A stretch of DNA of 64,000 nucleotides, taken from JACQGZ01 sp036004665. Its GTDB lineage: Bacteria > Sysuimicrobiota > Sysuimicrobiia > Sysuimicrobiales > Humicultoraceae. Under the pieces are notes generated by a model. That model did no database searches. It worked only from the letters and a program-made list of their open reading frames with translations, and was not told the origin of the DNA. Numbering within the stretch: position 1 is the stretch's first letter; every line of letters begins with the position of its first letter. Below are positions 24,102-33,160 of this stretch, piece by piece. Location: contig DASYRG010000042.1 in the NCBI GenBank assembly GCA_036004665.1, forward strand, positions 8,017 to 72,016, read 5' to 3'. A program made the position numbers and the translations under genes.

Positions 24102-25256
24102 CTAGTTCAGTGTTCTGGTAGCGAAGCTGAACGTGCAGGGGGGCCCTCCCGCGTACCGCATCTCAAGGGCATCGAGGTCCATCACCACGGCGAAGACCGT
24201 TTCTGTACGCTCGTCGGGCGGCAGGTGCGGGTTGGGGTGGCGGCAGATCGAATCGGGGTGCCCCTCGTGGTCGCGCAGGAAGTCCTCGAGGTCGCTGGCT
24301 GAGAGCCGCTCCGATTCGGCCCGGCCGGCCAGCAGTTGCTCCATCCGCGTGCAGCGCTGGTAGGTGGAACTGCGCTCCTCCCGCAGCGGCTGCCAGAGCG
24401 AGAGGCGCTCGGGCTGGAGGAAATGGTTGGCGTGGGCGAGAGTGCCGGCGGTGGGATCGAGGGAAACCCAGCCCGCTGGGGAGGTTTCCAGATCGACGAT
24501 CTGCCCGTCGGAGGCGGCTGCTCTTCCGTCCGGGTCCACTCCGGGCGAACGGCCGCGCCCGCGGGCGATGAGGAAGTTCGCGGAGACTCCGTGCACTCCC
24601 GCGGTGGCGTGCGCCGTCGCCTCCTCGAAGGTGCGGCTCCCCAGGATGCGGGCGGTACGCAGGTGAAAGGGGGTGCCCAGCCGGGACCAGTCGTCGAGGT
24701 GGCTGAGCAGCCCGTTGATGACCAGGCCGATGCCGGCGGAATTCATCCCGATCTTGCCGCCAGCGATCCCGGCCTCGGTGAAGGCGAGAATGCGCAGACC
24801 GTTGGAGGTAATCTCCAGTAGGGCGCCGCGGACGTCGGGAATCCAATCCCAGGACTGCCCGATCCGCAGGTGCCCGTCCGTCGTGACCGCGCGCGAGGCG
24901 GCGAAGGCGGTGCAGCCGCCGGCCGCCTCCTCCATGCCGATGGCGGAATAGGCGCTGTAGAGGATCTCGTAGCGGGCGTTCAGCATCGCGATCTCGGCCA
25001 GCGTCCGGCCGCTCGCTTCTGCAATGCCCTCCATGGTCTCCCGGTAGTCGGGGCTCTCGCGTGCAAAGACCTCCAGATACGCCGCGCCGCGGCGGTCCAC
25101 TTCGGCGCGCTCGAGACGGGCGTCGGTGAGGAAGCGGTTGAGGTAGAGCTCGACGTTGTGGCGGATCTCCTCGCGCAGCGCCTCCCCGTGCACGCGCCCC
25201 TGCTCCCGCGGGGCACCGCGGAGGGTGACGACCGGAAGGGTCGTGAGGAGGCTCAC
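24102..25256 (-). CDS. C45 (acyl-CoA:6-aminopenicillanate acyltransferase-like) Ntn hydrolase
   Basis: 384 aa. It has the family N-terminus REQGRVHGEALREEI and a putative autoproteolytic nucleophile Cys115 in EAAGGCTAFAAS, followed by GQSWDW, GGKIGMNSAGIGLVINGL and LHLRTARILG-like helices (seen as FHLRTARILGSRTFEEA). Such Ntn hydrolases cleave or transfer amides of acyl-amino compounds; bacterial substrates are mostly unknown. GTG 25256 overlaps the stop of the upstream GNAT gene (GTGA), so the two are coupled. In this neighbourhood of acetyltransferase, racemase and peptidase genes, a role on N-acyl amino acids or peptides is a reasonable inference. Confidence 0.88.
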   Translation of the reverse strand: MSLLTTLPVVTLRGAPREQGRVHGEALREEIRHNVELYLNRFLTDARLERAEVDRRGAAYLEVFARESPDYRETMEGIAEASGRTLAEIAMLNARYEILYSAYSAIGMEEAAGGCTAFAASRAVTTDGHLRIGQSWDWIPDVRGALLEITSNGLRILAFTEAGIAGGKIGMNSAGIGLVINGLLSHLDDWSRLGTPFHLRTARILGSRTFEEATAHATAGVHGVSANFLIARGRGRSPGVDPDGRAAASDGQIVDLETSPAGWVSLDPTAGTLAHANHFLQPERLSLWQPLREERSSTYQRCTRMEQLLAGRAESERLSASDLEDFLRDHEGHPDSICRHPNPHLPPDERTETVFAVVMDLDALEMRYAGGPPCTFSFATRTLN

Positions 25257-26239
25257 TCCGCCCGATCCTCCATCCTCTTCTCGAAGCTGATCCACGCCGT
25301 CTGCCGCACGAAGCCCATGGAGGTGTTGATGTGCAGCATGGGCGCGTTGAGGCTGTCGTTCCAGGTGCGGATCTCCCGGATGCCGTTCGCGCGGGCGAAG
25401 CCCACCGTGCGGAGCTTCAGGGCGAGGGCCAGTCCGCGGTTGCGGTAGGCCCGCCGCGTCCCGGTGATCCCCTGGTAGTAGACATCCGGGAGTTCCTGGC
25501 TGCGAAAGAGATCGCTTTCGGCCACGAACTCTCCGCCCTCCTGCACCAGGAAGTGGCCCTCCGGCAGGTAGCCGGGGTGTTTCAGGTGGCGCGCCACGTA
25601 TTCCTCTAAGGTCGGTGGAGTGTGCTCATCCAGCCGCGGGACGTCGGCCAGGACCTCTCTGTGCAGGTCGTAGAGTCTCTGCTGCCACCGTGGGTCGGTC
25701 TCCCGCGCCTTCGCCGCGGTGGTGATGGTCAGGCCCTCCACCGCACGGGCGGCCCTGGTCTCAAACGGGGTCGGGTCGAATCCCGCCACCGCCAGACGCG
25801 ACTCCCAGGTCCGGCGCTTCTCGCGGAACCCGCGGCGCTCGACGAATCGGATCGAGTGGTCGAAGGTCTCCCGGACGTTGGCCCACAGGACGATCGGGTT
25901 GAACGGCGCAAGGTCGTCCATCAGATTCTCGTACAACCTCCCGCCGATACCCCGGCGCTGGTGGTCGGGGTGGACCGTCATGTCGAGCGAGAACTTCTGA
26001 GGATGAAAGCTGCCGGGGGAGTGATGCCAGTGCGCCCACCCCACCAGGCGGCCCCCGGCATCCTCCGCCACGATGCGGCCGAACTTCAGCCGCTGGCCGT
26101 CATAGTGTGAATCCTCGTGGCGGAACTCATCCTCTGACCAGGGATAGTCCTGGTAGACGGCGTTGCTCACAGCGTTCACGGCCGGATAGTCCGCTTCCGT
26201 GAACCGACGAATGGTCAGCTGGGTCAATGTCTCTTTCAC
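25253..26239 (-). CDS. Tandem GNAT-domain N-acetyltransferase
   Basis: About 328 aa from GTG 26239, which has AAGGAG about 8 nt upstream. Two GNAT modules: the first with VHPDHQRRGIGGRLYENL (about 75-92), the second with TGTRRAYRNRGLALALKLR and the ending WNDSLNAPMLHINTSMGF. It shares its architecture with the GNAT gene at 6600-7538. It is coupled by GTGA to the C45 hydrolase downstream, suggesting that acylation and deacylation of one class of compound are linked. The substrate is unknown. Confidence 0.88.
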   Translation of the reverse strand: MKETLTQLTIRRFTEADYPAVNAVSNAVYQDYPWSEDEFRHEDSHYDGQRLKFGRIVAEDAGGRLVGWAHWHHSPGSFHPQKFSLDMTVHPDHQRRGIGGRLYENLMDDLAPFNPIVLWANVRETFDHSIRFVERRGFREKRRTWESRLAVAGFDPTPFETRAARAVEGLTITTAAKARETDPRWQQRLYDLHREVLADVPRLDEHTPPTLEEYVARHLKHPGYLPEGHFLVQEGGEFVAESDLFRSQELPDVYYQGITGTRRAYRNRGLALALKLRTVGFARANGIREIRTWNDSLNAPMLHINTSMGFVRQTAWISFEKRMEDRAE

Positions 26240-26374
26240 AGCGTTCTCCTTCAGGGGAGGGCCGAACGAATCCCCGCTCCGAGCGATAACTGCACAATCG
26301 TACGTCCCGCCGCGCATGTCATCAAGGTTGGTTCTGCTGCGCGGTGTACTGGCCAGAGGGCTGAGGAGGGCCGA

Positions 26375-27481
26375 TCAGCGAAACGTGGCGGAGCGGCGGG
26401 TGAGGGCTTCGATCCGGTCGAGCCGGACCTCCACACCCAGCCCAGGACCCGTGGGGACCGCGATGGTGCCGTCCGTGCCCAGCCGCACCGGGGGATCGAT
26501 GATGTCTTCCTCGAAATAGCGGTCGCTGGCGGAGAGGTCGGAGGGCAGCGTGAAGTTCGGCAGGCTGGCCAGGGCCAGGTTGGCCGCGCGGCCGATCCCT
26601 GTCTCCAGGAGGCCGCCGCACCAGACGGGGATGCCTCGTGCGCGGCAGAGGTCGTGGATGGCCACCGCCGCGGTCATCCCGCTGACGCGCGCCGCCTTGA
26701 TGTTGATCACCCGGCAGGCGTCGATGCGCAGCGCCTTCTCCGCCTGCGCCGGGGAGGTGATGGACTCATCCAGGCAGATCGGTGTGCGCAGCTGCGCCTG
26801 TAATGCGGCGTGATCGAGCAGGTCATCCTCGGCGAGCGGCTGCTCGATCAGCAGGAGGTTGAACGCGTCCAGGGCGCGGAAGACGGGAGCGTCCTCCAGG
26901 GCGTAGGCGGAGTTGGCGTCTACCTGGAGGAGAATATCGCCGAAGCGTTCGCGGATGCGTTCCACGGCTGCCACGTCCCATCCCGGTTCGATCTTTACCT
27001 TGATCCGCCGGTAGCCCGCTTCGAGGAAGTGAGCGATGCGCTCCAGCAGCAAACCGATCTCCGGCTCGATCCCCAGGGAGATCCCGACCTCGATGCGCTC
27101 CTGCGTGCCTCCCAGCAGGGTAGCGACCGACCGACCGTCCCGCCGTGCGATCAGATCCCAGAGCGCGGCCTCCAGACCCGCTTTGGCCATGTGATTCCGG
27201 CGGATGGGAGCGACGAGCGCCGCAAACTCGCGGGGACGGAGCACCTCCCGCCCCAGGACGGTCGGGATGATGAAGTCTTCCAGGATGTGCCAGGCCGTAC
27301 CGACCGTTTCCTCGTTGTAGAGCGGAGAGTCCTCGGCCGGAACTTCGCCCCAGCCTTCCAGCCCGTCGGCGAGGAGGCGCACCAACAGGCAGACGTGCCG
27401 CTCACGGAGTTCGAAAGATGTCCTGAAACCGAAGCGCAGAGGGAGCGCGACCTCGCGGAGTTCGACCGCGTCAATCCGCAC
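26375..27481 (-). CDS. MenC/N-acylamino acid racemase-like enolase-superfamily enzyme
   Basis: 368 aa with the MLE-subgroup layout: capping domain (PLYNEETVGTAWHILEDFII), then barrel catalytic residues Lys pair in YRRIKVKIEPG, Asp in LLQVDANSAYA, Glu in LLIEQPLAEDD, Asp in CLDESITS and Lys in VINIKAARVSG. MenC/OSBS enzymes make o-succinylbenzoate; many relatives racemise N-succinylamino acids (NSAR). No other menaquinone genes lie nearby, while a COG3375-like acetyltransferase (11-bp overlap) and a divergent M20 peptidase do, which favours the NSAR role. That assignment is context-based. Confidence 0.88.
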   Translation of the reverse strand: MRIDAVELREVALPLRFGFRTSFELRERHVCLLVRLLADGLEGWGEVPAEDSPLYNEETVGTAWHILEDFIIPTVLGREVLRPREFAALVAPIRRNHMAKAGLEAALWDLIARRDGRSVATLLGGTQERIEVGISLGIEPEIGLLLERIAHFLEAGYRRIKVKIEPGWDVAAVERIRERFGDILLQVDANSAYALEDAPVFRALDAFNLLLIEQPLAEDDLLDHAALQAQLRTPICLDESITSPAQAEKALRIDACRVINIKAARVSGMTAAVAIHDLCRARGIPVWCGGLLETGIGRAANLALASLPNFTLPSDLSASDRYFEEDIIDPPVRLGTDGTIAVPTGPGLGVEVRLDRIEALTRRSATFR

Positions 27482-28328
27482 GGCCTTCTCTCGCAGACGA
27501 GGCGCGCAGCACGTAGAAACCCACGGGCGCTGAACGAAGGAAGTCCACGGCCGCGTAGCCCCGTCCGAAATACTCTACGAAGACCAGACGGGTCGCTTCA
27601 CGCCATCTCTGCGCCAGAGCCTCATCGCGGTGACGCACCCCTGCGAAATCGTCGGGAACGGCGAGGCGCACAAGCGGGGCACCTGGAAGCGCCGCGGGCA
27701 TGCGCGGCCGGAGCGGATCGCCCGATGCCTCCAGCGCCAGTGGCGCCCCATCGACGCCCGAAGCATCCCGCGGCGCAGGGGGCGCCACTCCGCTCACGGC
27801 CTCTCCCATCAACTTCGTCACCCGCGGCGTGCGAAGGAGCCAGTCGACCTCGAGCCGGTCACTCGCCAGACCTCGATTCAGCACGTCAGGCATCTCCCCG
27901 TAGTAGTTGACGTAGTACCGGCGCGCCTCGGCCCCAAGTTTGTGCAGGTTGAAGTGGGCGTTCGGGGCCTGTAGCGCGTCGAAGGTCCAGATGATCCGAT
28001 CCAGACCGCGCGTCAGCGCGGCCTCCCGCTGCGCCCGTTTCAACAGGAAGCCCACGCCGGTGCCCCGCCACTGCTCGGCCACGCCCGCCATGTGCGAGTA
28101 GAGGATGGGTCGGCCCTCGCGCAGCCCAACGAAGCCGTAGCAGAAACCGACGACCGTCCCGTCGGGAACGAACGCGCCGAGGATGACCCCACCCGCTCCC
28201 CCCGCGGCCAGCAGCTGATGATAGGGGATCACGTCGCGGTCCGGCATCCCCCAGACCCGCTGCTGCAGATCTTCCACCGCGCGCAGCGTTTCCACGTCGG
28301 TGATTGGGCGGACGTCCACGCGTTCCAC
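27471..28328 (-). CDS. GNAT-superfamily acyltransferase (COG3375-like), partner of the NSAR-like enzyme
   Basis: About 285 aa. Recognisable parts are VEDLQQRVWGMPDRDVIPYHQ, HMAGVAEQWRGTGVGFLLKRAQR (acyl-CoA loop), DRIIWTFDALQAPNAHFNLHKLG (here split as IIWTFDALQAPNAHFNL) and YYVNYYGEMPDVLNRG. These match the predicted GNAT protein that sits beside N-acylamino-acid racemase genes and N-succinylates D-amino acids in the described pathway. GTG 28328 is chosen; a minus-strand TAGAGT ends 7 nt before it, so the message may be leaderless. The downstream racemase overlaps by 11 bp. Confidence 0.85.
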   Translation of the reverse strand: MERVDVRPITDVETLRAVEDLQQRVWGMPDRDVIPYHQLLAAGGAGGVILGAFVPDGTVVGFCYGFVGLREGRPILYSHMAGVAEQWRGTGVGFLLKRAQREAALTRGLDRIIWTFDALQAPNAHFNLHKLGAEARRYYVNYYGEMPDVLNRGLASDRLEVDWLLRTPRVTKLMGEAVSGVAPPAPRDASGVDGAPLALEASGDPLRPRMPAALPGAPLVRLAVPDDFAGVRHRDEALAQRWREATRLVFVEYFGRGYAAVDFLRSAPVGFYVLRASSAREGRAD

Positions 28329-28365
28329 AAGGATAACTCTACCGGGCACGAAAAGAGTCTCCAAT

Positions 28366-29718
28366 ATGGACGCGCTCAAAGGGTACGTGCACGACCATCT
28401 CGAGGAAGCTCTTGCCGATCTCCGCCGCTTGCTCGCCCAACCCTCCATCGCCGCTTCGGGGGAGGGAATCGGCGAATGCGCGGTCCTGGTCCGCGAGCTC
28501 TTCTCGGCGGCCGGAGCGGAGGTACGGGTCTTCCGCGCCGATGGGGCGGCGCCGCTGCTGGTCGCGGAGTTCCCCGGGCGCGCCGACCGCACACTGCTCT
28601 TCTACAACCACTACGATGTCCAGCCGCCCGACCCGCTGCATGAATGGACCACGCCGCCCTTCTCCCCCACGGTGCGGGACGGGAAACTATACGCGCGGGG
28701 AGCGGCGGACAACAAGGGCAACATCACCGACCGCCTCGCCGCGGTGCGCGCGCTCCAGGCGGTGCGCGGGGCGCTGCCATGTCGGGTGAAGTTCATCATC
28801 GAAGGCGAAGAGGAGATCGGCAGTATCCACTTCGGCCGCTACGTCGATGAGCACCGCGAGGCCCTCGCCGGCGACGCCTGCATCTGGGAGTTCGGCGAGC
28901 GCGACCTGAAGGAACGCCTCAGCATGGTGGCGGGGATCAAGGGCATCTGCTACCTCGACCTGGCGCTGGAGGCCACCGCGCGGGACCTGCACTCCTCCAT
29001 CGGCGCCATCGTCGAGGGGGCGGCCAGCCGCTTGATCTGGGCGCTGGCCTCGCTAAAGGATCCGGCCACCGGGCGCGTCCGGGTGCCGGGGTTCTACGAC
29101 CGCGTCCGGCTCCCCACCGACCGCGAGCGCGAGGTCGTGCGCGCGCTCCCCTTCGATGAAGAGGAACGCAAGGCCCTCTACGGCGTGACGCGGTGGATCG
29201 GCGGCAAGGAGGGCGCGGCCGCGCAGGAGGATCTCTACTTCGCGCCTACCTGCACCGTCTGCGGCTTCGAGAGCGGCTACACGGGCCCCGGCAGCAAGAC
29301 AGTGCTGCCCCGGCGCGCCATCGCCAAGGTGGACTTCCGGCTCGTCCCCGACCAGGATCCCGGCGAGATCGCCGACCTGGTGCGGCGCCACTTTGCGGCC
29401 CAAGGCTTTGGCGACACCAGCGTGACGCCTCTGGGCGGGGAGAAGCCCTACCGCTCCCGCCTCGATGATCCCTTCATCGAGATGGTCACGCGGGTCTCCG
29501 CGGAGGCCACGGGGCGAGAGGTGAAACTGGCGCCCACCTCTGCGGGCACCGGGCCAATGTACCCTGTCGGTACGATCCTGAACGTGCCGGTGATCAGCCT
29601 GGGCGACGGCTACTGGGACAGCCGCGGCCACGCCCCCGATGAGAACATCCGGGTGGCCGATTTCGAGGAGACGATCTACCTGATGGCCCGCATCATCGAC
29701 GCCTACGGGGCGATGTGA
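28366..29718 (+). CDS. M20 family dipeptidase/deacylase
   Basis: 450 aa, M20A/C architecture with metal ligands in FYNHYDVQPPDP, YARGAADNKGNI, IIEGEEEIGS and, near the end, DGYWDSRGHAPDENI; dimerisation domain from about 190 to 310. M20 enzymes hydrolyse dipeptides or N-acyl-amino acids. It is divergent from the acyltransferase-racemase pair (37-bp gap), so it may serve as the L-specific N-succinyl-amino-acid hydrolase of that pathway. A related gene lies at 60171-61544. ATG 28366 starts at the conserved N-terminal helix. Confidence 0.92.
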   Translation: MDALKGYVHDHLEEALADLRRLLAQPSIAASGEGIGECAVLVRELFSAAGAEVRVFRADGAAPLLVAEFPGRADRTLLFYNHYDVQPPDPLHEWTTPPFSPTVRDGKLYARGAADNKGNITDRLAAVRALQAVRGALPCRVKFIIEGEEEIGSIHFGRYVDEHREALAGDACIWEFGERDLKERLSMVAGIKGICYLDLALEATARDLHSSIGAIVEGAASRLIWALASLKDPATGRVRVPGFYDRVRLPTDREREVVRALPFDEEERKALYGVTRWIGGKEGAAAQEDLYFAPTCTVCGFESGYTGPGSKTVLPRRAIAKVDFRLVPDQDPGEIADLVRRHFAAQGFGDTSVTPLGGEKPYRSRLDDPFIEMVTRVSAEATGREVKLAPTSAGTGPMYPVGTILNVPVISLGDGYWDSRGHAPDENIRVADFEETIYLMARIIDAYGAM

Positions 29719-29739
29719 GCCAGGATGCCCCGGCAGCCC

Positions 29740-30675
29740 TCATTCCACGACGATCTCCCAGACGATCCCGGTGACCGGGTTGAGGCGCAGCACGACCACC
29801 ATGCCCGGGCGGATCTCCTCCCGCGTGTGCACCCGGCCTGAGACCATGACCTCCAGGTGCACCGGATAGGTGGGCCCCTCGGTGAGACTGATCGACCTGA
29901 GGGCGATCAGAGCGACGGTCCCGCGGATCAGCCTGAAGACGGCGCGCACAGAGAGTGCTTCCGCCCGTGCGTTGACCGACACCACGACGTGATCGCCCGG
30001 ACGGAGCTCGCGGATGTTGACCGACCCGCCTGCTCCCGTGGCCATCTCCCTCCGGAGGATGGCAGTCTCCGCCGTGACCGCCAGGACGTGCAGCACCGTC
30101 CCCTGCAGGACGTGCAGGCGGCCGGCGTCGTCCACCCGCAGCAGGGTGCCTTCGATCGTCACGGCGGCCGGCGTCACCGAGGGACGCGGTGCCACGGAAT
30201 AGATCAAGACGGTGCGCGTCTGCTCGTCCCAATCCACCCGGGACCCCAGCGCCTCACTGACGAAGCGCAGTGGCACGTAGGTGCGGCCGCGTAGGGCCAG
30301 CGGGGGGACGTCGAGGGTGGCGATGCGGTCGCCCACACGCGCCTCGCGGCTGCCCAGGTGGAGGATGATCGTCACCTTCTCGCGCGTGGCGGTGACCGTC
30401 TGCGTGTCCGCGTCGAAGTTCACCTTAGCGCCCAGGCGCTCAAAGATGCCGCGAAGGGGCACGAGGATGCGTCCCTCGATCTGAATCGGCGGCACATCGA
30501 GCAGGATGGGCTCCCCGTCGAGCACGACGGAAATGGGACTCTGGGCGGCCGTCCGAGGGGAGGGGAGCAGCGCCATCGTCGCGCTCACCGCCAGGAGGAC
30601 CAGGATGACGCCGGCGGCGGCGCGGGCGGACGCGGCGGGGACCGGGACGGCGGGGACCCGGGGGACGCGTTTCAT
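29740..30675 (-). CDS. Exported protein with copper-amine-oxidase-N-like (stalk) repeats
   Basis: 311 aa. Signal/anchor segment (AAAGVILVLLAVSATMALLP) then two copper amine oxidase N-terminal-type repeats: ILVPLRGIFERLGAKVNFD and TYVPLRFVSEALGSRVDWD (about 66-85 and 129-147). The C-terminal half (about 165-311) is a beta-rich domain of unknown family (GDHVVVSVNARAEALSV, IRPGMVVVLRLNP). Such modules bind the envelope or carbohydrate. The start overlaps the stop of the nicotinate phosphoribosyltransferase gene (ATGA), so they are co-transcribed, with no evident functional link. Confidence 0.87.
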   Translation of the reverse strand: MKRVPRVPAVPVPAASARAAAGVILVLLAVSATMALLPSPRTAAQSPISVVLDGEPILLDVPPIQIEGRILVPLRGIFERLGAKVNFDADTQTVTATREKVTIILHLGSREARVGDRIATLDVPPLALRGRTYVPLRFVSEALGSRVDWDEQTRTVLIYSVAPRPSVTPAAVTIEGTLLRVDDAGRLHVLQGTVLHVLAVTAETAILRREMATGAGGSVNIRELRPGDHVVVSVNARAEALSVRAVFRLIRGTVALIALRSISLTEGPTYPVHLEVMVSGRVHTREEIRPGMVVVLRLNPVTGIVWEIVVE

Positions 30676-32057
30676 CGGGCCCGCTCCGTTTCGGCGGCCT
30701 CCTGGTACATGCGCGACCGCAGCGCCTGCATGGCCGCGCTCAGACGTACCGGCAGCGGAACCGTCCCGCGCAGCGCGCGGAGCACGGTGGGAAGGCGCTG
30801 CACCCGATCCCGGCAACGCTGCTGCATATCGGCGAGGCGGTCGGTGCGGACGACGCCCCCGTCGGTCATGACCTCGGCCAGCAGCGGTGTGGCGCCGGGT
30901 GGGCCGGGTTCGTTGGCCAAGGCGATCAGATCCTCAAGGGGCGTCCCGGCGTCGTCGCTGATCCGCCAGACCTGCTTTCGTCCGGGCAGGGTGGCCTTGC
31001 CGGTGGAGAGTTTGATCCGGTACCCTTCGACGTCTTCCACCAGTTTGTAGACCCCCTCGACGAATGGCGCGTCCGCGGAGGTCCCAAGTTCGGTGCCCAC
31101 CCCGAAGGCGTCGACCGCCGCGCCGTCCCGGATCAGTTCGGCGATGACCGTCTCGTTCAGCCCCCCGCTGAGGACGATCTGCGTCTCAGCCAATCCTGCC
31201 TCGTCCAGCAGGGCCCGCACGCGGCGGCTGTCGCCGGCTAGATCCCCGCTGTCCAGGCGCACCCCGGCCAGCCGCCCGGCCCGCGCGCGCATCTCCCCCG
31301 CCACGGTGATGGCGTGCCGGGCGCCCTGCAGGGAGTCGTAGGTGTCGATCAAGAGGACACAGTGGTCGGGGAAATCCCGCGCGAAGGCCCTGAAGGCGGA
31401 CAGTTCGTCAGGGAAGGACATGACGTACGAGTGGGCCATCGTGCCGTACACCGGGATCCCGTAGAGTTGCCCCGCCAGCACGCAGGAGGTCCCCACGCAC
31501 CCCCCGATGTAGGAGGCGCGGGCTACCTTCACCGCCGCGTCGGCGCCGTGGTCGCGGCGGGGCGAAAAGTCGATCACGCTGCGCCCCGCCGCCGCCAACA
31601 CGGTGCGGGCGGCTTTCGTGGCGATCATCGCCTGAAAGTTGAGCGTATTCAGCAGGAAGGTTTCGACGATCTGCGCCTCGATGCGCGGCGCCGTGACTTC
31701 GACGAGCGGCTCCTGGGGGAAGAAGAGCTCCCCCTCTGCGACGGCGCGCACCGAGCCACCAAACCGGAATCCCCGGAGGTAGCTGAGGAACTCCGGGCTG
31801 AACCGCCCCAGCGACCGCAGATAGGCGAGGCCGTCCTCCTCGAAGCGGAGGTGAGTCAGGTAGTGCAGCACCGACTCCAGTCCGGCGCTGACCAGAAAGG
31901 CGCGGTGCGGCGGCAGGTCGCGCACGAACACGTCGAAGGTGGCCTGTTCGTTCATGTCCTGCCGGAGGTAGCTGTCGGCCATCGTCAGCTCGTAGAGATC
32001 GGTGAGCAGCCCCATGTTGGTGGGGGTGACGAAGCCGAAGGAGGGGTAGTTCGCCAC
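30672..32057 (-). CDS. pncB: Nicotinate phosphoribosyltransferase
   Basis: 461 aa. Landmarks are MGLLTDLYELTMADSYL, FVRDLPPHRAFLVSAGLE, DFSPRRDHGADAA, VYGTMAHSYVMSF (catalytic/phosphorylated His), LLIDTYDS, VRLDSGDLA and FGVGTELGTSADAP, all typical of the NAPRTase family. It converts nicotinate and PRPP to nicotinate mononucleotide with ATP stimulation, in NAD salvage. Good full length. 13 bp downstream of corA on the same strand. Confidence 0.95.
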   Translation of the reverse strand: MANYPSFGFVTPTNMGLLTDLYELTMADSYLRQDMNEQATFDVFVRDLPPHRAFLVSAGLESVLHYLTHLRFEEDGLAYLRSLGRFSPEFLSYLRGFRFGGSVRAVAEGELFFPQEPLVEVTAPRIEAQIVETFLLNTLNFQAMIATKAARTVLAAAGRSVIDFSPRRDHGADAAVKVARASYIGGCVGTSCVLAGQLYGIPVYGTMAHSYVMSFPDELSAFRAFARDFPDHCVLLIDTYDSLQGARHAITVAGEMRARAGRLAGVRLDSGDLAGDSRRVRALLDEAGLAETQIVLSGGLNETVIAELIRDGAAVDAFGVGTELGTSADAPFVEGVYKLVEDVEGYRIKLSTGKATLPGRKQVWRISDDAGTPLEDLIALANEPGPPGATPLLAEVMTDGGVVRTDRLADMQQRCRDRVQRLPTVLRALRGTVPLPVRLSAAMQALRSRMYQEAAETERAR

Positions 32058-32070
32058 GCAGCGAGGGCGG

Positions 32071-33030
32071 TTAGAGGTAGCCGCGCCGGCGGAAGAGGAT
32101 CAGCATGCCCACCACGATCGCCCCCATCACGCCCATGATCAGCGGAAAGCCGTACGGCCACTCGAAGGCCGGGAACGGCCGCGTGAAGTTCATCCCGTAA
32201 ATGCCGGTGATCACCGCCAGGGGGCCGACGATCGCCGTGATCACCGTGAGGACCTTCATCACCTCGTTGAGGCGGTTGCTCACCAGGCTGAGGTAGATTT
32301 CGAGCGTGCCGGCGATCAGGTCACGGTGCGTATCGATCTGATCGGTGATCCGCAGCACGTGGTCGTAGATGTCTCGGAAGTAGACGATGATCTGCTCAGT
32401 GATCAGGCCGGACTCGCGGCGCATCAGGACGTTCAGGGTATCCCGCAGGGGGACGACGTGCCGGCGGGTGTGCAGGAGGGCGCGCTTCGTGCGGAAGAGA
32501 CTGTTCAGCGTGCGCGTGGTGGGGCGTTTGAAGATGTGGTCTTCCAGCCGCTCGACGTGGTCGTCGATGTGGTCGAGGACGGGAAAGTACGTGTCGACCG
32601 CGGTGTCGAGGATCGTGTAGAGCACGAAATCGGAGGAGCGGCAGAGACGGCCGGGGGCCTTGGCCAGCCGCGCGCGGACCTCGTCCATGACCGCCAGACC
32701 GGCGGCGCGCACCGTGACCACGGCGCGGCGGGTGAAGAAGATGTCGATCTCGTCCAGGGCCACCTGCCCGCCGCGGTCGTAGCGGGCGGCGTGGACGGTG
32801 ATGAACAGGAAGCCGTCATAGGACTCGACTTTCGGGCGCTGCTCGGTCTTCTGGGCGTCCTCAATCGCCAGGGGATGGAAGGCGAAGACCTCGGAGAGCG
32901 CGCGCAGGTCCCCCGGCCGGCCGCGGTCGAGATCGACCCAGACCGCCTGGCTGTCCCGTTCCAGCAGCTGGCCGAGGGCTTCCGCCGGGGCGGTGGTGGT
33001 CTCCTCTTCGCGATAGACGGTGACCTGCAC
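32071..33030 (-). CDS. corA: CorA-type magnesium/cobalt transporter
   Basis: 319 aa: N-terminal alpha/beta cytoplasmic domain (VWVDLDRGRPGDLRALSEVF), long helical stalk (DHIDDHVERLEDHIFKR), and two C-terminal membrane helices with the selectivity signature YGMNF at the end of the first (about 282-286). The tail RRRGYL is basic, as usual. It forms a pentameric divalent-cation channel. Upstream, divergent to the MBL hydrolase gene with a 130-bp gap. Confidence 0.95.
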   Translation of the reverse strand: MQVTVYREEETTTAPAEALGQLLERDSQAVWVDLDRGRPGDLRALSEVFAFHPLAIEDAQKTEQRPKVESYDGFLFITVHAARYDRGGQVALDEIDIFFTRRAVVTVRAAGLAVMDEVRARLAKAPGRLCRSSDFVLYTILDTAVDTYFPVLDHIDDHVERLEDHIFKRPTTRTLNSLFRTKRALLHTRRHVVPLRDTLNVLMRRESGLITEQIIVYFRDIYDHVLRITDQIDTHRDLIAGTLEIYLSLVSNRLNEVMKVLTVITAIVGPLAVITGIYGMNFTRPFPAFEWPYGFPLIMGVMGAIVVGMLILFRRRGYL

Positions 33031-33160
33031 GGCGCTGGGACCTCAGCAGATGCACGAAATCAGCCGATTTCCGGACATGCCGACTCTGACTATAACACCG
33101 TGACGATGACCCCGGCACCGAGGAAGCGCCGGGTCTGTTGCGAATCATTCCCAGAATCCT

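Noticed and set aside
26375..27481. Menaquinone-pathway MenC as the definite identity of the racemase-like gene
   Set aside because: Active-site residues cannot separate OSBS from NSAR, and no other men genes are nearby; the acyltransferase partner favours NSAR.
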